Shown here: piece after piece, positions 5,701-10,708 of the stretch
Position numbering within the stretch: position 1 is the first letter of the stretch
Layout: each line of letters starts with the position of its first letter
Assembly (NCBI GenBank): GCA_900550685.1
Contig: URTS01000064.1
Coordinates: forward strand, 1 to 10,708
DNA from: an uncultured Oscillibacter sp.
Lineage (GTDB): Bacteria; Bacillota; Clostridia; Oscillospirales; Oscillospiraceae
Length of the DNA stretch: 10,708 nt
Direction of reading: 5' to 3'
Translations under genes and position numbers: made by a program
The notes under the pieces: generated by a model
Told to the model about the DNA's origin: nothing
The model's input: the letters and a program-made list of their open reading frames with translations, nothing else
Database searches by the model: none

Positions 5701-5964
5701 ATGATCCAAACCACTTTGAAAATCGACGGCATGATGTGCGGCATGTGCGAGTCCCACATCAACGACGCCGTGCGCAAGGACTTTCCCGTCAAAAAGGTGA
5801 CCGCGTCCCACAGCAAGGGCACCTGCGTCATTCTCTCCGAGGAGCCGTTGGACGAAGCCAAGCTCCGGGACACCATTGACGCCACCGGCTACACCCTGTT
5901 GGACATCCAGTCCCAGCCCTGCGAGAAAAAGGGCGGCCTGGCGGGCCTGTTCCACCGGAAATAA
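5701..5964 (+). CDS. Small heavy-metal-associated (HMA) domain protein, CopZ-like
   Basis: This 87-residue cytosolic protein has a beta-alpha-beta-beta-alpha-beta HMA fold. The metal site GMMCGMC is at residues 10-16, with Cys13 and Cys16 as ligands. Family members bind Cu(I) or similar soft metals and pass them to P-type ATPases. The domain ends around residue 74. A short tail with an extra Cys (SQPCEKKGG, then LAGLFHRK) follows. ATG is preceded by AGGAGG at 5689-5694. The gene has its own promoter and terminator, and no CopA-type ATPase or CsoR regulator is in the window, so the partner and metal are unknown. Calling it CopZ is a family-level inference. Confidence 0.9.
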   Translation: MIQTTLKIDGMMCGMCESHINDAVRKDFPVKKVTASHSKGTCVILSEEPLDEAKLRDTIDATGYTLLDIQSQPCEKKGGLAGLFHRK

Positions 5965-5975
5965 GGAGCCATCCC

Positions 5976-6004
5976 AAAAAGGAGCGCCGCGGCGCTCCTT
6001 TTTT
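5976..6004 (+). terminator. Intrinsic terminator after the HMA-domain gene
   Basis: An 18-base perfect palindrome (GGAGCGCCGCGGCGCTCC, 5981-5998) is flanked by five A on the left and six T on the right. It should work on the plus strand and could terminate in both directions. Confidence 0.93.
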
Positions 6005-6015
6005 CGTATTCTCCT

Positions 6016-6045
6016 CTGGCATCCTAGGCCGGGATACGGTATAAT
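6016..6045 (+). promoter_or_regulatory. Promoter of the SPFH-zinc ribbon-TPM operon
   Basis: A perfect -10 TATAAT (6040-6045) lies 18 bases after the -35-like CTGGCA (6016-6021). A start near 6052 gives a short leader before the ribosome site AAAGGAG. I see no extracytoplasmic-sigma type TGAAAC/CGTA promoter, unlike the SigW promoter known for the B. subtilis counterpart. Confidence 0.6.
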
Positions 6046-6085
6046 GACCACAACATACTTGCACATCCGAAAGGAGATCTGACAC

Positions 6086-7405
6086 ATGGGACTTATCAAA
6101 GCGGCATCCGGTGCGGCCGGCGGCGTACTGGCCGACCAATGGAAGGACTATTTTTACTGTGAAGCCCTCCCGGCGGACACCCTGGCGGTAAAGGGCCGGA
6201 AGAAGGTCACCAAGCGGTCCAGCAACACCAAGGGCGACGAGAACATCATCACCACCGGCTCCGTCATCGCCGTGGCGGACGGCCAGTGCATGCTCATCGT
6301 GGACCAGGGCAAGGTGGCGGAAGTCTGTGCCGAGCCTGGCGAGTTCGTCTACGACGCCTCCACGGAGCCCAGCATTTTTGCAGGCAGCCTGGGCGAGAGC
6401 ATCGGCCGGGTCTTCCGCAACATCGGCAGGCGGTTCACCTTCGGCGGCGAAGCCCCCAAGGACCAGCGGGTGTACTATTTCAACACCAAGGAAATTCTGG
6501 ATAACAAGTACGGCACCGCCAGCCCCGTGCCCTTCCGGGTGGTGGACCAGCGGGCCGGCATCGACATGGACGTGGGCATCAAGTGCTTCGGCACCTACAG
6601 CTATAAGATCACCAACCCCCTGCTGTTCTATACCAACGTCTGCGGCAACGTCAGTGAGGACTACAAGCGCTCCCAGCTGGACAGCCAGCTGAAAGCCGAA
6701 CTGCTGACGGCCCTCCAGCCTGCCTTTGCCAAGATCAGCGAACTGGGCATCCGGTATTCCGCCCTCCCCGGCCACGCCATGGAACTGGCGGACGCCCTGA
6801 ACCAGATCCTCACCGCCAAGTGGCGGGACCTGCGGGGCATTGAAGTCGTCTCCTGCGGCGTGTCCAGCGTCACCGCCAACGAAGAGGACGAAAAGACCAT
6901 CAAGGAGCTTCAGCGGACGGCGGCCTTCATGGACCCCACCCGGGCGGCGGCCCACCTGGTGACCTCCCAGGGCGATGCCATGAAGATGGCGGCCGCCAAC
7001 CAGAACGCCGGTCCGGCCATGGCCTTTATGGGCATGAACATGGCGGGTCAGGCAGGGGGTGCCAACGTGCAGAACCTGTTCCAGATGGGCCAGCAGCAGG
7101 CGGCCCAGGCCCCTGCCCAGCCCCAGGCCGCGACTTCCGCCGCCGGCAGCTGGAAGTGCGCCTGCGGCGCGGAAAACTCCGGCAAATTCTGCGTAGAATG
7201 CGGCAAGCCCCGGCCGGAAGCAGCCTGGAAATGCCCCCAGTGCGGCACGGAGAACAAGGGCAAGTTCTGCTCCGAATGCGGCGCCCAGAAGCCCCTGGGT
7301 GTGTATCAGTGCAATAAATGCGGCTGGAAGCCCGCCGATCCCGCCCATCCCCCAAAATTCTGCCCGGAGTGCGGCGATCCCTTCAACGAGATGGATCTGA
7401 AATAA
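6086..7405 (+). CDS. SPFH-domain protein with C-terminal zinc ribbons (YdjI-like)
   Basis: This 439-residue protein has a stomatin/prohibitin/flotillin-like region at about 25-280, with an alpha-helical end (NEEDEKTIKELQRTAAFMD). A Met/Gly/Gln/Ala-rich linker (about 295-355) follows, then three zinc ribbons: Cys358, 360, 369, 372 (a CxC knuckle); Cys383, 386, 395, 398; and Cys409, 412, 426, 429. There is no signal peptide or clear membrane helix, so it is probably a peripheral membrane scaffold. B. subtilis YdjI, an SPFH protein, helps recruit PspA to the membrane; similarity here is by family and gene context. The start follows AAAGGAG at 6069-6075. It is first in an operon with the zinc-ribbon membrane protein 37 bases downstream. 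The database label 'virion core protein-like' is often given to this family and should not suggest a virus. Confidence 0.88.
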   Translation: MGLIKAASGAAGGVLADQWKDYFYCEALPADTLAVKGRKKVTKRSSNTKGDENIITTGSVIAVADGQCMLIVDQGKVAEVCAEPGEFVYDASTEPSIFAGSLGESIGRVFRNIGRRFTFGGEAPKDQRVYYFNTKEILDNKYGTASPVPFRVVDQRAGIDMDVGIKCFGTYSYKITNPLLFYTNVCGNVSEDYKRSQLDSQLKAELLTALQPAFAKISELGIRYSALPGHAMELADALNQILTAKWRDLRGIEVVSCGVSSVTANEEDEKTIKELQRTAAFMDPTRAAAHLVTSQGDAMKMAAANQNAGPAMAFMGMNMAGQAGGANVQNLFQMGQQQAAQAPAQPQAATSAAGSWKCACGAENSGKFCVECGKPRPEAAWKCPQCGTENKGKFCSECGAQKPLGVYQCNKCGWKPADPAHPPKFCPECGDPFNEMDLK

Positions 7406-7442
7406 GCCCCGGACCACGCAATTTTTCCGAGAGGAGGCACCC

Positions 7443-8567
7443 ATGCCTACCCAAGTAACTGAATTCAAATGTCCTGCCTGCACCGCTCCCCTGCACTTCA
7501 GCGAGGAGACGGGGCGGCTGGAGTGCGACTACTGCGGCAGCAGCTTTTCCGTGGAGGAGATGGAATCCCGCAGCGCCGAAAAGGAACAGCAGGCCGCAGA
7601 GGCCTTTGAAAAAGCCGCCGCAGAGGCCAAGGCCGACGCCAAGGACTGGGACGGTCCCGACGCTCAGGACAGCTGGGGCGAGGCGGGGGCCCACCTGAAA
7701 ACCTACAGCTGCCCCAGCTGCGGCGCGGAACTGATCTGTGACGAGGCCACCGCCGCCACCTCCTGCCCCTACTGCGGCAACAACGCCATCATCCCCGGCC
7801 AGTTCCGGGGGGCCCTGAAGCCGGAACTGGTGATCCCCTTCCAAATTGGAAAGGACGAGGCGGTGAAGGCCCTGAAGGCCCACTACAAGGGCAAGCCCTT
7901 CCTGCCCAAAAGCTTTTCCGACGAAAACCACATCCAGGAGATCAAGGGTATCTACGTCCCCTTCTGGCTCTTTGACGGCCAGGCGGAGGCGGACGTCAGC
8001 TTTGCCGCCACCCGCAGCACCGTGATGGTCACGGGCCGGGAGCGGATCACCACCACCCGGCACTTCGACGTCCGCCGGGCGGGCACGGTCAGTTTCGAGA
8101 AGATCCCCGTGGACGCCTCCAAGAAAATGCCGGATGACTACATGGACTCCCTGGAGCCCTTCCGGTATGACGCCATGGTGCCCTTTTCCACCGCCTACCT
8201 CCCCGGCTTTTTCGCGGACATTCCGGATGTTTCCATTGAGGAATGCAGCCTCCGGGCGGAGCTCCGGGCCACGGACACCGCCGTGGAATCCATGAGCCGT
8301 CAGGTCTCCGGCTACGAGACCTGCATCCCCACCCGGAAGGATGCCCAGCTCCGCCGGGGTAAGGTGCGCTGCGCCCTGCTGCCGGTGTGGCTCCTGAGCA
8401 CCCAGTGGGAGGGACAGAATTTTCTCTTCGCTATGAATGGCCAGACCGGAAAAATGGTCAGCGACCTGCCGGTGTCCAAAAAACGGTATTGGGCCTGGTG
8501 GGGCGGCCTCACCGCCGGGATCACGGCGGCCCTGGCGGTCATCACCGTGTTCGCCAACTGGCTGTAA
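7443..8567 (+). CDS. Zinc-ribbon protein with C-terminal membrane segment (YdjG-like)
   Basis: The 374-residue product begins with a zinc ribbon (Cys10, 13, 28, 31) and a Glu/Ala-rich, probably helical linker (about 37-68). A second ribbon follows (Cys90, 93, 108, 111). A domain without a clear catalytic motif (about 120-345, with KGIYVPFWLFDG and LPVWLLSTQWEGQNFLFAMNGQTGK) leads to one hydrophobic segment near the C-terminus (about 350-372). Most of the chain is therefore probably cytosolic and tail-anchored. It corresponds in type and neighbours to B. subtilis YdjG, which acts with YdjH and YdjI around PspA. The ribosome site GAGGAGG at 7431-7437 precedes ATG. Names such as 'primosomal' or 'phage replication protein' given to such proteins rest only on the zinc ribbons. 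Confidence 0.85.
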   Translation: MPTQVTEFKCPACTAPLHFSEETGRLECDYCGSSFSVEEMESRSAEKEQQAAEAFEKAAAEAKADAKDWDGPDAQDSWGEAGAHLKTYSCPSCGAELICDEATAATSCPYCGNNAIIPGQFRGALKPELVIPFQIGKDEAVKALKAHYKGKPFLPKSFSDENHIQEIKGIYVPFWLFDGQAEADVSFAATRSTVMVTGRERITTTRHFDVRRAGTVSFEKIPVDASKKMPDDYMDSLEPFRYDAMVPFSTAYLPGFFADIPDVSIEECSLRAELRATDTAVESMSRQVSGYETCIPTRKDAQLRRGKVRCALLPVWLLSTQWEGQNFLFAMNGQTGKMVSDLPVSKKRYWAWWGGLTAGITAALAVITVFANWL

Positions 8568-8579
8568 GGGGGTGCCGGG

Positions 8580-9440
8580 ATGAAAAAACGATTCTGTGCC
8601 CTGATAGCGGCGCTGGTATGCGCTTTCTGTCTGGCAGGCGCCGCTCTGGCGGCGGAGCTGCCCTCGATTCCGGAAGGTTCCAATTATGTATTCGATCCAG
8701 ATAATGTGATCATTGACACCTACGATCCCCAGCTTGATGAACAGGCCGCCCATATCACCGCCGATTATGCCTGCGGCGTGTATATTCTGGCCGTCCGGGA
8801 TTTTACCTCTTACGGCTACGGAATGGATGATATCCAGACCTTTGCCGAGGATTTCTACCTGGAAAACGATCTGGGGTATGGGGAGGACCGGGACGGCGTT
8901 CTGCTGGCTTTCAGTGAGGACACCCGGGACATCTGTCTCATTTCCTATGGCGATTTCGGAAATGCCGCTTTCACAGACTATGGGAAAGACACTCTGTGGG
9001 ATACGATTCTACCCTATTTCCGGGATAACGACCGCTTTAACGGCTTTATTAACTATCTTGCCTTTTGCGAAAACCTGCTGTCCCAGGCCCAGAGCGGCAC
9101 GCCGGTGGATGTGCCCGGTTCTTATCAGGAGCCCTTCAATCTGCCGAAGGCCCTGGGCAGTGCGGCAGCCATGTGCTTCCTGCCTGCCGCCATCATCGCC
9201 TTCGTGATCTGCGGCGCCATGAAAAAGAAGATGAAAACCGCCCGGAAGGGCAGCGGCGCAGAGGCCTATGTCAGCGGCAGCGTGGACCTGAAGGTCCGCA
9301 CGGACCGCTACACCCACTCCACCGTCCTCCGGACGCCTCTTAAGCAGGATAACGGCCCCCGCTCCGGCGGCGGAAGCGGCTTCCGGGGCGGCACCACCGT
9401 CAACAGCCGGGGCTTTTCCGGCAGCAGCCGGAAGTTCTGA
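8580..9440 (+). CDS. TPM-domain membrane protein (YdjH-like)
   Basis: The 286-residue protein has a Sec signal peptide (KKR, a hydrophobic core, likely cut after ALA near residue 24). A TPM domain (Pfam TPM_phosphatase) spans about 35-170, with landmarks YVFDPDNVI, GVYILAVRDF, GYGEDRDGVLLAFSEDTRD and ISYGDFG. One membrane helix (about 194-213) leads to a basic stop (KKKMK). A cytosolic Gly/Ser-rich tail ends the chain (SGGGSGFRGG, then SRGFSGSSRKF). The TPM domain would sit outside the cell. The ribosome site GGGGG begins right after the previous stop, 12 bases between genes, so translation is coupled. It matches B. subtilis YdjH in layout. The first half has visibly more A/T-ending codons than its neighbours. 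Phosphatase activity, implied by the Pfam name, is not shown for this group. Confidence 0.88.
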   Translation: MKKRFCALIAALVCAFCLAGAALAAELPSIPEGSNYVFDPDNVIIDTYDPQLDEQAAHITADYACGVYILAVRDFTSYGYGMDDIQTFAEDFYLENDLGYGEDRDGVLLAFSEDTRDICLISYGDFGNAAFTDYGKDTLWDTILPYFRDNDRFNGFINYLAFCENLLSQAQSGTPVDVPGSYQEPFNLPKALGSAAAMCFLPAAIIAFVICGAMKKKMKTARKGSGAEAYVSGSVDLKVRTDRYTHSTVLRTPLKQDNGPRSGGGSGFRGGTTVNSRGFSGSSRKF

Positions 9441-9466
9441 CCCCTCGCTCTTTATCAAAACCAAAG

Positions 9467-9506
9467 AAGTCCCTGCCCCGGAGCTCCGGGGCAGGGACTT
9501 TTCTTT
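9467..9506 (+). terminator. Intrinsic terminator between convergent operons
   Basis: A perfect 15-bp stem (AAGTCCCTGCCCCGG, loop AGCT, CCGGGGCAGGGACTT) runs into TTTTCTTTT on the plus strand. The minus-strand repressor gene ends at 9511, so the same hairpin probably also ends that transcript, although the T-tract on that side (CTTTGGTTTT) is weaker. Confidence 0.92.
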
Positions 9507-9510
9507 TCAT

Positions 9511-10266
9511 TCAGCCCTTATGGGGCAGCGGCAGAGGGGCCATGATGACCCGGCCAAAACACACCAGGGTCCGGCTGCTGGAGGGCGTCAGCACCACGTC
9601 GGCATCCGCCCGGCTCCGGTTCAGGGAATACAGGTGAACGATGCCGCCGTCGTCCTGATCATACTGCTTGCAGAACATGCCGCCGTCCACGCAGAAGATC
9701 CCCACATCCCCGGTCCGCAGCGGCTCCCGGTTCACGTAGACCACGGAGCCGTCGGCAATATAGGGCATCATGGAGTCCCCGCTGATGCGGAGAGCAAATT
9801 CCGCCGCCTGGGGCACCTCCTCCGTCACCGGGATATAGTCGAAGTCCTCGCCGAACACCGGCGCGGCATAGCCTGCCGCCGCAGGCGTCCGGTACAGTGG
9901 GATCATCCGTTTGGACTTTTTCCCGGCATCCTCCCCTGTCTCGTTCCGGCGGTAGGCGCACAGGGCCTCCACCACGGAGTGCACCGTTTCCCGCCCCAAG
10001 GGGGACAGGCTGCGGTACTGCCGCAGCAGCATCTGCTCCGGACCGCTCATGGCCCCGCCGCTGCTGCGGAAGCTGTCCTGAAACAGGGTGTTGGGCTCTG
10101 TCTCCAGGCTGTCGAACAGCCGGAGCATCACCTCCTCCTTGGGAAAGCTCAGGCCGTTTTCATAGTTGCTGACAGCCGAGGCGGAAACCCCCAAACGCTC
10201 CGCTAACTCCCCCCGCGACAGCTTTAATTCCCCTCTGCGTGCCTTTAATCGTTCGCCAAAACTCAT
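9511..10266 (-). CDS. XRE-family repressor with S24 (LexA/CI-type) autocleavage domain
   Basis: This 251-residue cytosolic regulator has a Cro/CI helix-turn-helix at about residues 5-60 (LSRGELAERLGVSASAVSNYENG). A linker (about 65-120) leads to an S24 peptidase fold. The Ala131-Gly132 pair in PAAAGYAAP is the likely self-cleavage site. Ser165 in ISGDSMMPYIADG and Lys200 in GMFCKQYD form the Ser-Lys dyad. All elements for RecA-stimulated self-cleavage are intact, so it may respond to DNA damage like CI or Lactococcus HdiR. ATG has AGGAGG on the minus strand (about 10277-10282). Its promoter carries a repeated TTCGAC element. No integrase, Cro or phage structural gene is near, so it may be a stand-alone chromosomal regulator or the remnant of an element beside tRNA-Tyr. 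Targets are unknown. Confidence 0.92.
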   Translation of the reverse strand: MSFGERLKARRGELKLSRGELAERLGVSASAVSNYENGLSFPKEEVMLRLFDSLETEPNTLFQDSFRSSGGAMSGPEQMLLRQYRSLSPLGRETVHSVVEALCAYRRNETGEDAGKKSKRMIPLYRTPAAAGYAAPVFGEDFDYIPVTEEVPQAAEFALRISGDSMMPYIADGSVVYVNREPLRTGDVGIFCVDGGMFCKQYDQDDGGIVHLYSLNRSRADADVVLTPSSSRTLVCFGRVIMAPLPLPHKG

Positions 10267-10291
10267 GCAGAAAATGCCTCCTGTTTGCTAT

Positions 10292-10307
10292 TTCGACTCA
10301 CTTCGAC
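10292..10307 (-). promoter_or_regulatory. Candidate operator: two TTCGAC repeats one helical turn apart
   Basis: TTCGAC occurs at 10292-10297 and 10302-10307, exactly 10 bases apart, across the predicted transcription start (near 10304) of the repressor gene. A third copy is at 10500-10505. This is where an autoregulatory operator would be expected, but direct rather than inverted repeats are less usual for XRE dimers. Confidence 0.35.
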
Positions 10308-10310
10308 CTA

Positions 10311-10339
10311 ATCATACTGAATTTCCCTGTGACTGTCAA
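10311..10339 (-). promoter_or_regulatory. Promoter of the XRE/S24 repressor
   Basis: On the minus strand, TTGACA (10334-10339), 17 bases and TATGAT (10311-10316) make a near-consensus sigma-A promoter. The transcript would start near 10304, with a leader of about 38 bases. Confidence 0.8.
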
Positions 10340-10371
10340 TCTATTTTAACAAGTTTGCTGTAATTTTATTC

Positions 10372-10400
10372 TTGACTTAGCAGGTTTCTTGTGATAATGT
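10372..10400 (+). promoter_or_regulatory. Strong plus-strand promoter without an evident gene
   Basis: TTGACT (10372-10377), 17 bases and TAATGT (10395-10400), with a TGn extended -10 at 10392-10394, form a strong promoter divergent from the repressor. Transcription would start near 10407. A ribosome site AAAAAGGAGGGG (10446-10457) and GTG at 10462 follow, but the reading frame runs into the antisense of tRNA-Tyr. Between 10401 and 10574 I see no other supported gene. Confidence 0.6.
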
Positions 10401-10573
10401 TTTTCCTGTCAATTCAATATACCATATAAGCGGCGCATAAACCGTAAAAAGGAGGGGTTTTGTGGATCTTATTTGTTCCTTATGCAAAAAATCCGCAGAT
10501 TCGACATTCTTACCTTCCGCCGGCACTTTCCAGCGGCCATCTGTCCGGCAGACAAAAGGCACTTGCATTCGGA

Positions 10574-10613
10574 CAATAAAAAATCGAACGCAGACAAATG
10601 TCCGCGTTCGATT
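10574..10613 (-). terminator. Intrinsic terminator of tRNA-Tyr
   Basis: AATCGAACGC (10582-10591) and GCGTTCGATT (10604-10613) pair over 10 bp. After an A-C mismatch, GAC/GTC extends the stem to loop AAAT. On the minus strand it is followed by six T within TTTTTTATT. Its first base is the last A of the encoded CCA. Confidence 0.88.
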
Positions 10614-10697
10614 GGTGGGGGAAGGTGGATTCGAACCACCGAAGTCAGTGACAACAGATTTACAGTCTGCCCCATTTGGCCGCTCTGGAATTCCCCC
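10613..10697 (-). tRNA. tRNA-Tyr (anticodon GTA)
   Basis: Read on the minus strand this is a complete class II tRNA of 85 bases including encoded CCA. The acceptor stem GGGGGAA pairs with TTCCCCC, followed by discriminator A and CCA. The anticodon loop CTGTAAA has anticodon GTA (10661-10663) on stem GCAGA/TCTGT. A long variable arm follows, as expected for bacterial tRNA-Tyr, then T-arm GGTGG-TTCGAAT-CCACC. No base appears missing. The promoter lies beyond the window edge. Confidence 0.97.
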
Positions 10698-10708
10698 ATA
10701 TTTAATTT

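Noticed and set aside
10613..10640. Possible attachment-site duplication of the tRNA-Tyr 3' end
   Set aside because: No second copy of the T-arm/acceptor sequence was found in the window and there is no integrase gene.
10462..10708. Open GTG frame with a good ribosome site running to the window edge
   Set aside because: Its second half is the reverse complement of tRNA-Tyr (giving the familiar spurious GEGGFEPPKSVTTDLQSAP peptide) and it passes through the tRNA terminator, so it is not called as a protein gene.

Overview
The window looks like chromosomal DNA from a GC-rich Bacillota, most plausibly a gut clostridium of the Oscillospirales type (Flavonifractor or Lawsonibacter relatives). The basis is GC-rich coding DNA with AT-rich intergenic promoters, strong AGGAGG-type ribosome sites, sigma-A-like promoters, many intrinsic terminators with T-tracts, and gene families typical of such genomes. 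The genus is inference only.

Layout. (1) 1-1052, minus: glyceraldehyde-3-phosphate dehydrogenase (gap). Its promoter faces that of a LacI-family regulator (1345-2334, plus). Both promoters carry the same LacI-type operator just downstream of the predicted transcription start, so the regulator probably controls gap and itself. (2) 2479-5541, plus: a methionine ABC transporter, metN-metI-metQ. Ahead of metN is an unusual leader: a 34-codon ORF with ten Met codons, then an intrinsic terminator whose 5' arm can also pair with the last codons of the leader ORF. This is the architecture of ribosome-mediated attenuation sensing methionine (or charged tRNA-Met). It is the most interesting element in the window, because Bacillota met genes are usually controlled by S-box or T-box RNAs. 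(3) 5564-6004, plus: a monocistronic small HMA-domain metal-binding protein with its own promoter, structured 5' UTR and terminator. (4) 6016-9504, plus: a three-gene operon of an SPFH protein with zinc ribbons, a zinc-ribbon protein with one C-terminal membrane segment, and a TPM-domain secreted/membrane protein. These match the partners of PspA in the Bacillus subtilis pspA-ydjGHI operon, but there is no pspA here and the order differs. (5) 9511-10266, minus: an XRE/S24 (LexA/CI-like) self-cleaving repressor convergent with the operon. (6) 10267-10612: divergent promoters, with a strong plus-strand promoter and ribosome site that lead to no convincing gene, then tRNA-Tyr (minus) with its terminator.

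Functional reading: central glycolysis under a dedicated local regulator, methionine import with a self-sensing leader, metal handling, a membrane-stress-type complex, and a damage-responsive repressor beside a tRNA. No transposase, integrase, CRISPR array or long repeat was seen.
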